64,000 nucleotides of DNA, from the NCBI GenBank assembly GCA_017551545.1, contig JAFZLJ010000080.1:62001-126000 (forward strand), written 5' to 3'. A model generated the notes under the pieces. That model did no database searches and was not told where the DNA came from. It saw only the letters and a program-made list of their open reading frames with translations. Within the stretch, counting starts at the first letter, position 1, and every line of letters begins with the position of its first letter. Shown one piece after another: positions 51,668-60,496 of this stretch. The stretch is from Treponema sp. (GTDB lineage Bacteria; Spirochaetota; Spirochaetia; Treponematales; Treponemataceae). Both the position numbers and the translations under genes were made by a program.

Positions 51668-53617
51668 ATGGAACAAAAAAGAATCAGAATCGGTTTTGTT
51701 GCCGATTATTTGAACTCGGAATATTCGGAATGTCTTATCAGTGGAATTACAACCTGTTGTAAAGAGCATAATGTAGAACTGCTTATTTACCAGATTGGTA
51801 AAATTAAGCCAGATAATTTTACAGGCTATGACTATCAGCACATGGCAATTTCGTCACAGATAAACGAACACAATGTTGACGGAATCATTATTTCTTCAGG
51901 CACACAGCTGCATGGAATGTCAAAGGCCACCTTTACTTCTTATCTTCGTTCCTATAAACCACTTAAAATGGTTAGTATTGCTCATGAAATTCAGGGAATT
52001 CCTTCAATAATATGTGATGCACGAAAATCAATGGAAACACTCGTTTCGTATCTTGTAAAAGAACAGGATTGTCAGAAATTCGGAATTATGAGTGTAGACA
52101 GCGAATCAAAAGAAATGAGCATCAGAACCGAAATTATAAAGGAAGAGCTTAAGAAAAATGATATTCCTTCTTCGAATATAGTTTTATGGAAAAGTAGTTT
52201 TCATTATGCTTCGGCCTACAGTATCTTAAGCGATTATTATACAAAAAAGAAAAACCGTTTTGATTTTGATGCAATCATTGCAATGAATGATGACCTTGCT
52301 TTTGCCTGTCTTGATTTCTGTTCAAAGCGCGCAAACCTCAGAGTTCCAAAAGACATTCTTGTAACAGGCTTTGACGACATGCAGAGAGCTTCCTTCTTTA
52401 CACCAACACTTACAACAATAAATCAGAAGGTTTACTATCAGGGCTACAAGGCTGCTCTTACTCTTATAAATCAGATAAACGAAGAAGAAGTTCCTGCAGT
52501 TCAGACAATTGAAGCAAAGGCAATCCTTCGTGAATCAACAAACGGCAAGAAAACAAGTAAAAAACAGTTTTCAGAAAATGAATATATTTCGCTTGATCTT
52601 CCAGAAGATTTTATTGGAAACAACAGATTCTCTGTAACAGAATGGTTCAATAAACGCCAGCAGGTTTTCCAGGCTGCACTTATGGACACTTATGTAATGA
52701 TGAACATAAGCTTTGATGAAGTTGGTAAGCATATAACACATGCGCTTGCTGCCTTTGGACTTCTTTCTGCCGCAGTTGTAGTTTATGAAAATCCTACAGA
52801 AGTTCTTAAGCCTTTTGAATATTTTAATCAACCTCAAAAAGCAAAACTGATTGCCTATTTTGACTATTCAAATAAAGATAAGCCAAAGGAACTTCACCAT
52901 GTAATTGAGTTTAATCCTGCAAAGGGACTTTTCCCGGATACAGTTCGTGATTATCCTGATGAAGGTGTAGTTGTAATGTCTTTGTTCCATAAAACAATTC
53001 AATACGGCTACATTCTTATGAAGCGCGGACCTTTTGATACTGGTGTTTATGACCTTATTGCAAAGGCAGTTGCAAGCCAGCTTAATGCAAGCTTTGAATA
53101 TTCAAGACGAGTAAAGAGCAGAAGGTCAATTACTCAAGATTATGTAATGCTTGATGAAATGGCACATATTGATTACCTTACAGGTCTTAAAAATCAGCGA
53201 GGATTTCTTGAACTTGGAGAAACTTCGCTTAAATATGCACAGGCAATGGGGCAGAGTGGCTTATTGCTCTACTTTAATATAAAAAATCTGCGTAAGGTTA
53301 ATGATTACTTTGGCCATTCTGCCGGTGATGAAGTAATAAAAGGCGTTGCCGGATTCCTTCAAAAGCATTTCCGTTCAAATGATATTATTGCGCGTCTTGA
53401 CGGCGACAAGTTTGGAATAATAAGTGCCGGTTTGAATGTAGATAACTACAAAAAAGTTCTTAGAAATGTTTCTGAAGAATGCCGCAAATGGAAGGAAGAA
53501 AATAACTATCCTATAGAGGTAGATGTTTCTGCCGGCTTTGCAATGTTCCCGTCGCAGAAATACGGCTATGCTCTTGCTCCTCTGTTAGAGAAAGCAGAAA
53601 GCACAGTAAAGGGATAA
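51668..53617 (+). CDS. LacI-type sensor fused to a degenerate GGDEF domain
   Basis: 649 residues; paralogue of the 47521 gene with the same layout. The sensor domain shows IRIGFVADYLNSEYSECLI, AMNDDLAFACLDFC and ILVTGFDDMQRASFFTPTL. The GGDEF domain is altered at catalytic positions: the signature reads RLDGDKFGII instead of RLGGDEFGIV, and the metal Asp of ADMDNLKK is replaced in FNIKNLRK. Probably without cyclase activity; it may bind GTP or c-di-GMP or regulate its active paralogue. Confidence 0.85.
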   Translation: MEQKRIRIGFVADYLNSEYSECLISGITTCCKEHNVELLIYQIGKIKPDNFTGYDYQHMAISSQINEHNVDGIIISSGTQLHGMSKATFTSYLRSYKPLKMVSIAHEIQGIPSIICDARKSMETLVSYLVKEQDCQKFGIMSVDSESKEMSIRTEIIKEELKKNDIPSSNIVLWKSSFHYASAYSILSDYYTKKKNRFDFDAIIAMNDDLAFACLDFCSKRANLRVPKDILVTGFDDMQRASFFTPTLTTINQKVYYQGYKAALTLINQINEEEVPAVQTIEAKAILRESTNGKKTSKKQFSENEYISLDLPEDFIGNNRFSVTEWFNKRQQVFQAALMDTYVMMNISFDEVGKHITHALAAFGLLSAAVVVYENPTEVLKPFEYFNQPQKAKLIAYFDYSNKDKPKELHHVIEFNPAKGLFPDTVRDYPDEGVVVMSLFHKTIQYGYILMKRGPFDTGVYDLIAKAVASQLNASFEYSRRVKSRRSITQDYVMLDEMAHIDYLTGLKNQRGFLELGETSLKYAQAMGQSGLLLYFNIKNLRKVNDYFGHSAGDEVIKGVAGFLQKHFRSNDIIARLDGDKFGIISAGLNVDNYKKVLRNVSEECRKWKEENNYPIEVDVSAGFAMFPSQKYGYALAPLLEKAESTVKG

Positions 53618-53633
53618 TTAAAAAGAGGCTGTA

Positions 53634-54986
53634 CTACCAGTCACGCTGAATATAAGTTGCTCTTGGTCGTGCAGTAATGTAAACGCGTCTGTTCTGAGCA
53701 CGGCCTTCTTCTGTATCGTTAGAAGCGATTGGCATTGTTCCACCGTAGGCCTTGTATGTAAAGATAGCCGGATCAAGCCCTTCATCAATAAGTACATCTC
53801 GTACAGTTCTTGTTCGTTCAATAGAAAGATTAAGCTGACCAACAGGTTTTCCAACATCTGCAGTATGCCCTTCTACTAAAATAGTGTATCCGTCGTCAAT
53901 AAGGATTTCCTTTAAGATATCTGCAATCTGCTGAAGTCTTGCTATTTCGCCAGGAAGAAGAACAGGTGAGTCTGGATAGAAATTAAGATTGATTGCAAAC
54001 TTAAAGCCTCCATCACTGTCAGTAAATTCAACATCTGGAATTACGTTTTCATACATATACTGTTTAACAGCTTCGAACTTTGCGTAGTATGTTCTGTCTT
54101 TTTCAGGGGTTGCAATATTATAAACAAGCTTTTCCTGGTCCAGAAGAATTACAACTTTTCCCTGTTTTAGAAGTTCAACGTTTTCCGGGATTGTAAGAAT
54201 CTTAAGGGCGTCGCTTCGTTTAATTACAGGATCTGTTCTGTTTATTCCGTAAACTTCTGTTGCCCTTATATAAAGAGGATCAGTTCCAATTCTTGAAGCA
54301 TAACGGTCTGTGTTATTTGAATAATCATATGCAACAAGACCTGTATCTATAACAATCTGCGGGTCGGCACTGTTTTTTTCGTAAATTACATTCATGTTTT
54401 CATCCCAGATAGTAGGGAAGAAGCAGGCATTTGTCTGTTCGCTGATGAATTCTCCGTGAACAGGAAGGGCGCCGCGGGCATCAATAATAATTCCTGAATA
54501 AGCGCGTGAAGGAACAAGATCAATCGGCTCTTCAGGTGAGTAACCATATTTATGTTTTACAAGATTCTGGCCAAGCTTATCAATTTCGAGTGTGTTTGCA
54601 GAGTAAAGTGTTGCGGCATCCGGAGTAAAAACATCAGGAGTTTTGTAGCCGTTCATTATAAAATAGTAAACTTCATCAAGCGAAAGCTCTTCGTTTATAA
54701 CATAATCTTCGAGAGTGCTTGAAGAGTCTGTGTACAAAGCAAGTAACGGCGGCTGAATAAGCTGCGACATTTTTGATTTTATGAGTGCAGAGGCCTTCTT
54801 TTTGCCGGAAGGCATTTCGAGTCCTGCCTTTTTAGTATCGAGTGAAAGGTTAGAGGTAAATCGTCGTGTAATCCAGTTAATTTCGCTTGTAGATTCAAGG
54901 CTTGGTTCGGCTGCAAATGCTCCAAAAGGGCCTGCTAATGCAAGAAACAACGAAATTACTGCTGTTTTAAAAAGAATCTTTTTCAT
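53634..54986 (-). CDS. OmpA-family outer-membrane/peptidoglycan-binding protein
   Basis: 450 residues. Signal peptide with core TAVISLFLALAGPFGAFAA. An unrecognised middle region, then a C-terminal OmpA domain (about 330-445): ILIDDGYTILVEGHTADVG, NLSIERTRTVRDVLIDEGL and EEGRAQNRRVYI. The Asp and Arg that hold diaminopimelate or its analogue are present in TADVG and NRRV. Anchors the envelope to peptidoglycan. Convergent with the GGDEF gene at a 16-bp gap with no repeat. 15 bp downstream of the transglycosylase gene. Confidence 0.85.
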   Translation of the reverse strand: MKKILFKTAVISLFLALAGPFGAFAAEPSLESTSEINWITRRFTSNLSLDTKKAGLEMPSGKKKASALIKSKMSQLIQPPLLALYTDSSSTLEDYVINEELSLDEVYYFIMNGYKTPDVFTPDAATLYSANTLEIDKLGQNLVKHKYGYSPEEPIDLVPSRAYSGIIIDARGALPVHGEFISEQTNACFFPTIWDENMNVIYEKNSADPQIVIDTGLVAYDYSNNTDRYASRIGTDPLYIRATEVYGINRTDPVIKRSDALKILTIPENVELLKQGKVVILLDQEKLVYNIATPEKDRTYYAKFEAVKQYMYENVIPDVEFTDSDGGFKFAINLNFYPDSPVLLPGEIARLQQIADILKEILIDDGYTILVEGHTADVGKPVGQLNLSIERTRTVRDVLIDEGLDPAIFTYKAYGGTMPIASNDTEEGRAQNRRVYITARPRATYIQRDW

Positions 54987-55001
54987 TAGTTCATTATCGA
55001 C

Positions 55002-56246
55002 TTATTTTGAGGGAATATAAAGAATTTTTCCTATTTTAAGGATTGCGTTTTCCTGTATGCCGTTGAGCTCGCAGATTTGACTTACAGTACAACCATAACG
55101 CCGCGAAATACTCCAAAGGGAATCTCCGCTTACAACAGTATACTTGATTGGGAAATCTATAGGCTCCATTGTTTCAAGGGCTGCGCGTGCAATTTCTTCT
55201 GTTCCGGCAGGCAACCTTATAGAAGATTTTGCAGAAGGATGTGTAAAGCCAAGTATAAAAGAAGGATTAAGCCGCTTGAGTTCTGCAGTATCTATGCGCA
55301 TATTCTGGGCAAGTGTTGTAATTGAATATGCTTTGTTTACAGTGATGTAATCAAAAACAGCATTTGTTTCGTTATATAAAACTTCGTATTCTTCTTCGTG
55401 GCTTGGAATGTCAATTTCGTAATATTCACAGTTTAAGGCAAGGTCTGCAATTGCTAAAAGCTTTGGAACATAAAGCTGTGTCTGTGAAGGAATAAGGTTT
55501 TTGTCACACAGATACCAGAATGTTTTTTCTTCTGCTTTTGCAAGAGCTCTTGTCATTGCACCGGCTCCACAGTTATAAGCACCTATTGCAAGAAGCCAGT
55601 CTCCGAATATTTCGTAGTTTTCCTTGAGCTTTTTAATGGCGGCGTCTGTTTCTTTCCAAGGATCAAGTCGTTCGTCTACATAATCATTAAGGGTAAGAAA
55701 CGGCTTTACGCTGTTAGACATAAACTGCCATAAGCCCAGTGCCCCCGAGCGTGATTTTGCATTTGTTTTATAGTTTGATTCTACAACCGGAAGGTATTCC
55801 AGCTCCGGCGGAAGTCCTGCTTCTGCAAGCTCTTTCCTTATATAAAGTCTGTAATCTATTGCACCTTCAAGTGCGTCATAAAGAACCTTAGTCCATTTAG
55901 GGTCAAGATACTGCTTACGGAACCGTTCAATTTCTGCACGCTCCGGCATAGGCAGGGTTAAAGGCTTTTTTTCAAGGGCATCTGGGGTCCCTGAGTCTAG
56001 CTTGTCCTGAGCTTGTCGAAGGGAAGGGCCTTCACCAATTTCTTCTTCTTGTGGTCCTTCGAGGGCCTCAGGAACCACGGGGGGCTCAGGAACTACGGGG
56101 GGCTCAGGGACTCCAATTTCTTCAGTCAGCCCTTCGACAAGCTCAGGGACCCCAATGTCTTCTGATGGTACAACTTCTTCTTCCTGCGCAACCGCTGCAG
56201 CACACAAAGAGAAACAAATCAAAATGCCAATTAATAGCTTTTTCAT
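55002..56246 (-). CDS. MltD-like lytic transglycosylase with LysM domain
   Basis: 414 residues. Signal peptide MKKLLIGILICFSLCAAAVAQ. Residues about 25-95 are a Pro/Glu-rich linker assembled from several F1 repeats (VPELVEG, VPEALEGP, SLRQAQDKLDSG). The SLT domain follows with LEYLPVVESNYKTNAKSRSG (catalytic Glu in VVES), ALGLWQFM and GAYNCGAGAM. One LysM domain ends the protein (YTVVSGDSLWSISRRYGCTV). It cleaves peptidoglycan glycan strands. Start overlaps the upstream stop (TAATG). Confidence 0.9.
   Translation of the reverse strand: MKKLLIGILICFSLCAAAVAQEEEVVPSEDIGVPELVEGLTEEIGVPEPPVVPEPPVVPEALEGPQEEEIGEGPSLRQAQDKLDSGTPDALEKKPLTLPMPERAEIERFRKQYLDPKWTKVLYDALEGAIDYRLYIRKELAEAGLPPELEYLPVVESNYKTNAKSRSGALGLWQFMSNSVKPFLTLNDYVDERLDPWKETDAAIKKLKENYEIFGDWLLAIGAYNCGAGAMTRALAKAEEKTFWYLCDKNLIPSQTQLYVPKLLAIADLALNCEYYEIDIPSHEEEYEVLYNETNAVFDYITVNKAYSITTLAQNMRIDTAELKRLNPSFILGFTHPSAKSSIRLPAGTEEIARAALETMEPIDFPIKYTVVSGDSLWSISRRYGCTVSQICELNGIQENAILKIGKILYIPSK
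55984..56153. repeat. cluster of F1 repeats and 18-bp tandem units in the transglycosylase linker
   Basis: A rearranged F1 copy with internal duplication lies at 55984-56023 and a variant copy at 56051-56078 (GGTCCTTCGAGGGCCTCAGG...). Tandem units of GGGGGGCTCAGGAACTAC type, whose CTCAGGAAC is the F1 end, lie at about 56077-56116, and a standard copy at 56129-56153. All are in frame. Confidence 0.8.
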
Positions 56247-57301
56247 TACAGCTTGTTACCAATGTAAATGCCGGCCCATTCCCAGTTACCGTTAATATCA
56301 GGGTCAAGCGGGAAATTTACTTTGCGGAAGTACAGATACCAGGTAGAAACGTAATTGCTCCAGCCCCAGGTTTTAAGATATGCTTCGTTTGAGTTAGAAG
56401 ATTCATCAAATGATTCTGCGTAATGGATTTTTCGGCCCATCCAGTTACCCATAGAAAACTCTTCCTGCGAGTTAGGGTCTGTTTCATCCTGTCGCCATGA
56501 CATACTAAAGAAGTTTACCTTAGCCTTATAGCGGTCAAGAGCACGCCAGTCTCTTCTGTCAATTGCAGTTTTAACAGCTTTTTCAAGCTCCTGCAGTGTT
56601 TCAAAGGTCCAGTCTTTAGAAGAATTGTTAAAATCAATAAGGTGGCGGGCATTCTTATAGGCATCGGGCTCACCAGGAATCTGAATTGTAGTTGCATCAG
56701 GCTGCTGAACAAAAAGTTCACAAGCTTTTAATGCCTGATCCCACTGGTTATCATTTTCATATTCAAGTGCAAGACGAAGATAAAGCTCTGTTGTGTTAAT
56801 ATCATTAGGGAATCTGTTTATAAGTTCATTAAAATATTTAATTCTGTGGCTAGGAGTTTTACTAATCTGAATAAGGTTCTGCAGGCACATAAAGTGAATA
56901 GAGTTACCTTTTACAAGCAAATCAGGGCACTTTTGCAGAATTCTGTCAAAATAATACTCTGCAACAGGTTCTGCACCCAAAGAAAGGTATGCGTGCGCTG
57001 TCATCAAAAGCCAGTAAGAGTTATACATGTCATCAGGGTTCTTTTCTACCCATTCTGTTAAAAGAAGAATTACCCCCTGGTAGTCCTGTTCGGCCAGAAG
57101 GTTAGTTGCCAGCTGATTTATGATTGTATAGCGCTGCTTTGAATCAAGTTCCTGTGTTTCAAGCAGTATATTAAACTGTTTCTGGGTCTCTTCTGCTGTA
57201 AAAGAAGAGGTATATGCCCTGTTTTTGCACGAACAAAGTACTGTACAAGAAAGAATAAGGCATATAAATATTGTTGCACACATTTGTTTTTGAAATTTCA
57301 T
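56246..57301 (-). CDS. TPR-containing lipoprotein, unknown function
   Basis: 351 residues. Signal core ATIFICLILSCTVLCSC with two candidate lipid-bearing Cys. Helical pairs resembling TPR units run from about 35 to 215 (YQGVILLLTEWVEKNPDD, AEYYFDRILQKCPDLL, LRLALEYENDNQWDQALKA). The C-terminal part is Trp-rich (WGWSNYVSTWYLYF, GNWEWAGIYIGNKL) and not recognised. Overlaps the transglycosylase start by one base, so the two are translated together and may work together on the wall. Confidence 0.7.
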   Translation of the reverse strand: MKFQKQMCATIFICLILSCTVLCSCKNRAYTSSFTAEETQKQFNILLETQELDSKQRYTIINQLATNLLAEQDYQGVILLLTEWVEKNPDDMYNSYWLLMTAHAYLSLGAEPVAEYYFDRILQKCPDLLVKGNSIHFMCLQNLIQISKTPSHRIKYFNELINRFPNDINTTELYLRLALEYENDNQWDQALKACELFVQQPDATTIQIPGEPDAYKNARHLIDFNNSSKDWTFETLQELEKAVKTAIDRRDWRALDRYKAKVNFFSMSWRQDETDPNSQEEFSMGNWMGRKIHYAESFDESSNSNEAYLKTWGWSNYVSTWYLYFRKVNFPLDPDINGNWEWAGIYIGNKL

Positions 57302-57396
57302 ATTTTTTAATCTAACATAGTGATTTATTATTGTAAAGATTAATTTTTATATATAAAATAGAATTATATAATTATAGATAGAATTTGGGGCATACT

Positions 57397-58020
57397 ATGA
57401 AAAAAGACATCTCATTTTTTGCAAATCTCATGTTATATTTTGGCTCCGGATTGTTAGTTTTTCTGGTTATTTTAAATTGCATCATTCCTTTTGACAACCG
57501 TTATTATGTTATTAATTATCTTCCTATTATTGCAGCTTTAAGCGGTATTGTTCTTATTATTTTAAGCATCCGCAATACAAAACGGCTTCATCAGATTTTT
57601 ATTGGCTTTGAGCTTTTATTCTGGGGAACTTTTGTAGTTTTGTATGAATTAAAGATTCTTCCATATACTTTTATCCAATGGTGGCCGATGATAGGAGTAA
57701 CAGCAGGTATTTTCCTATTTATTGCAGGAATAGTTAAATACCAGAGGCTTCAGTTTGGATACGTTATTCCCTCAATTTCATTCTTTTTGATGGGAATATG
57801 GTTTATGCTTTTTTCATTAAAAATCATAAAAGTTTCATTCCGGATTGTTGCCTTAGTGGGTGGTCCGTTGTTTATTATTATGGCAGCTATTTTTATAATA
57901 GCGTTCTTCCTGCTTCAAAAAAATAACTCAAACCTTGTTGTTAAAGACGATGAGAATATAGATCAGGATACAGAAGAAATGAATGGTGTTGCTCCTTATG
58001 AAGAAGAAACAATAGACTGA
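57397..58020 (+). CDS. hydrophobic membrane protein, LiaF-like N-terminal type
   Basis: 207 residues from the ATG at 57397; a TTG at 57385 is less likely. Six membrane helices in three hairpins, rich in Ile/Leu/Phe, with WWPMIGVTAGIFLFIAG in the fourth. The tail is acidic (KDDENIDQDTEEMNG). Resembles the membrane part of LiaI/LiaF-type envelope stress proteins, but lacks their C-terminal domain. TATAAT at 57367-57372. Function unknown. Confidence 0.6.
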   Translation: MKKDISFFANLMLYFGSGLLVFLVILNCIIPFDNRYYVINYLPIIAALSGIVLIILSIRNTKRLHQIFIGFELLFWGTFVVLYELKILPYTFIQWWPMIGVTAGIFLFIAGIVKYQRLQFGYVIPSISFFLMGIWFMLFSLKIIKVSFRIVALVGGPLFIIMAAIFIIAFFLLQKNNSNLVVKDDENIDQDTEEMNGVAPYEEETID

Positions 58021-58040
58021 TTTTCCTGTGGTGGGTTGCA

Positions 58041-59852
58041 TTGCATACAAAGGCTGATTTTTTTTGCAGATTCAATTTCTCTCATTTTATGACTGCGCTT
58101 CTTCTTATTTTAACGCTGTCATTAACTGCATGTGCATCTACAGAAAGTTCAGATCCTCAGGAAACTGGTCATACAAAAACTTCATACGAAGCACCTGTTG
58201 TTTCAGAAAAAACAGAAGAGGGTGAAACAAATCAGACTGCCGATGCAATTAAGCTTCCTTCTGCTTCAAAACCAAAATCATATTTTGCAAAAATCAATGA
58301 TGAGATTGTAAAAAAAGTTGAAATTGGTTCTCCGGCCTCTTTAACAGAAGCTATGAACTCAATTCATAAATCAGAAGCAGACCTTACTCAAAACGAAAAG
58401 GTTCTTATATATATTGCTTCAGAAATGATGCGCATTTTGTGGTCATCGCAAAAAGTCAGCTGGACAACTTACAGCGTTTCTGATGAAACTCCATATACAG
58501 GTGCACTTAAATCTGTAAAAAACGGAATCTACGACACAAGTACAGGAAATACAGATTTTCTTTCGACATTCCTTCCGTCACTTGTATACCTCACTCCTAA
58601 TATTACTGCCAATGTACAGGCTCAGTGTGAGCAGGGTATTCTTGCTTCTTTAAAAATCAATCCAGATTCTGTTGCAGCAAATTATCTTGCGGGGCTTTAT
58701 TACGAAAGAAAAACTGAATATGTAAAAGCCGAACCTTATCTTAAAAAAGCATACGACGGTTCAGATACAATAGAAATTATTCTTGAATATGCAAAGGTTT
58801 TGAGCAAAAACGGAAAGTCGTCTTTAGCAGAAGAAGTTATGAAAAAGGCAGGGTCGAGCAACGCCTCTAATACAAGTCTTGCAGTATTAAAACAGAATGC
58901 TTACATTGCCTTTGAAAAAGGTGATTACACTGCAGCAGAAGAAGCAGTTGCCCGTGTTTTGCAGCAGACCCCGAATGACCTTGAATTTGTTTTGTTCCGT
59001 GCACGCATATTTATAGAAAAGAACGATTATATTCACGCAGTTTCACTTTTGGATATGTATGCACGCCAGAATGATACTAATATTGATTATTTAATTCTGC
59101 GAGCCAGAGTTCAGCTTGACTGGAGTAAAAATACAAACGCCGCTACAGAAACAATCGAAAAGGCAATGCAGCTTTACCCCGACAATGTAGATGCTCTTTT
59201 AATTGCAGCACGCATTTCTTCTATGACAGACGGCCCTGTTGCCGGAAAGTATGCAGACGAGCTTGCAGCAATTGTTCTGGAAAAATCTCCATCTAATAAT
59301 GACGCACTTATTTATGCACTTGACGGTCTTGTTCAGCGCGAAAACTGGCAGGAAGCATATAACATTAGCAGCGGTCTTGTAAAAAAGCAGCCTGATAATG
59401 AAAACCTTATTCTTAAGCATGTAACTGTCTGCCTTAAGCTTGGTAGAAAAACAGAAGCAATGGAAGTTGCTCAAAGAGCATATAATTCAAATTCTTCAAA
59501 TGAAACAATAACCCAAGCATATATTCTTGCAAGTACACAGGTTCTTTCGCGTGATGAATCAATAAAGCTTATAGATTCAATGCTTCCGAATGCCTCTTCA
59601 AAAATAAAAAGCTATTTGTACTACAGAAGAAGCTTCCTTGAACGCAGTGAAGAAACAGCTCTTGCCGATTTACGCTCAAGCCTCATTGCAAATCCACGTA
59701 ACAGCGATGCACTTTTCCGTCTGTACGAAATCTATTACGACAAAAAAGACTACCGCAAAGCCCAATACTATCTGAAGCAGGTTGTCGCCATAAATCCAAA
59801 TGATTCTTCTGTACGAAAACTGAATGAGGCGTTAACTCAGCTTATTCAATAA
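58041..59852 (+). CDS. TPR-repeat lipoprotein
   Basis: 603 residues from a TTG at 58041 preceded by GGTGGG; an ATG at 58089 would leave a very short n-region. Signal core MTALLLILTLSLTAC ends in lipobox LTAC. From about 200 onward at least eight TPR-like pairs are visible (AANYLAGLYYERKTEYVKAE, AAEEAVARVLQQTPNDLEF, ALFRLYEIYYDKKDYRKAQ). Likely a periplasmic scaffold on the membrane; partners unknown. Starts 20 bp after the membrane protein gene. Confidence 0.8.
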   Translation: MHTKADFFCRFNFSHFMTALLLILTLSLTACASTESSDPQETGHTKTSYEAPVVSEKTEEGETNQTADAIKLPSASKPKSYFAKINDEIVKKVEIGSPASLTEAMNSIHKSEADLTQNEKVLIYIASEMMRILWSSQKVSWTTYSVSDETPYTGALKSVKNGIYDTSTGNTDFLSTFLPSLVYLTPNITANVQAQCEQGILASLKINPDSVAANYLAGLYYERKTEYVKAEPYLKKAYDGSDTIEIILEYAKVLSKNGKSSLAEEVMKKAGSSNASNTSLAVLKQNAYIAFEKGDYTAAEEAVARVLQQTPNDLEFVLFRARIFIEKNDYIHAVSLLDMYARQNDTNIDYLILRARVQLDWSKNTNAATETIEKAMQLYPDNVDALLIAARISSMTDGPVAGKYADELAAIVLEKSPSNNDALIYALDGLVQRENWQEAYNISSGLVKKQPDNENLILKHVTVCLKLGRKTEAMEVAQRAYNSNSSNETITQAYILASTQVLSRDESIKLIDSMLPNASSKIKSYLYYRRSFLERSEETALADLRSSLIANPRNSDALFRLYEIYYDKKDYRKAQYYLKQVVAINPNDSSVRKLNEALTQLIQ

Positions 59853-59853
59853 C

Positions 59854-59936
59854 TGGATTGCCACGTCGCTGCGCTCCTCGCAATGACGTATCATTCCTGT
59901 CAGCGTCATTGCGAGCACGAAGTGCGTGGCAATCCA
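59854..59936. repeat. F3 repeat pair before yajC
   Basis: Arms at 59854-59888 (TGGATTGCCACGTCGCTGCG...) and 59904-59936 (CGTCATTGCGAGCACGAAGT...). They separate the TPR gene from the yajC-secDF operon. Confidence 0.88.
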
Positions 59937-60029
59937 GAGTTTATCACTAGACACACCCCCGTATAAATGATATTCTAGTAAAATTGATAATAATATCAAA
60001 AAACATATTTAAAATAGGACGGAAAATAT

Positions 60030-60473
60030 ATGTCTTTCATTCCATTTTTGACTGCCGGCGCTGAACAGGCTGCAGGTCCTGCTAGTATGGCTACCGGTTT
60101 TATTCCTTTATTACTTATCATTGTAATATTCTATTTTTTCCTTATTCGCCCACAGAATAAAAAGCAGAAGCAGACAGAAAAAATGCTTGCCGCTCTTAAG
60201 AAGGGTGATAAAGTAATTACAATTGGTGGTATTCATGGTGTTGTTTCTTCTGTAAAAGAACACACTGTAATTGTAAAAGTTGATGACGACTGCAAAATCG
60301 AATTCAACCGCACAGCAATTTCTACTGTAGAACTTACAGACGCAGAAAAAGCTAAGCTTGAAGAAGAAGCTGCTGCTAAGAAACAGAAGAAATTTGCATT
60401 TGGTAAAGCAAAAAAATCAGACGAAGCCGCTGAACCTGTAAAAGAGACAGCCGCTGCGGAAGAAACTAAATAA
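60030..60473 (+). CDS. yajC: Sec translocase accessory protein YajC
   Basis: 147 residues. One N-terminal membrane helix (FIPLLLIIVIFYFFLIRPQNKKQKQ) with the family RPQxKxxK motif, then a small cytoplasmic domain (LKKGDKVITIGGIHGVVSSV). A Lys/Ala/Glu-rich tail makes it longer than the usual about 110 residues. Associates with SecD and SecF, encoded next. GGACGG precedes the ATG. Confidence 0.92.
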   Translation: MSFIPFLTAGAEQAAGPASMATGFIPLLLIIVIFYFFLIRPQNKKQKQTEKMLAALKKGDKVITIGGIHGVVSSVKEHTVIVKVDDDCKIEFNRTAISTVELTDAEKAKLEEEAAAKKQKKFAFGKAKKSDEAAEPVKETAAAEETK

Positions 60474-60496
60474 ATATAATTCGGGGTTAAATAAAA

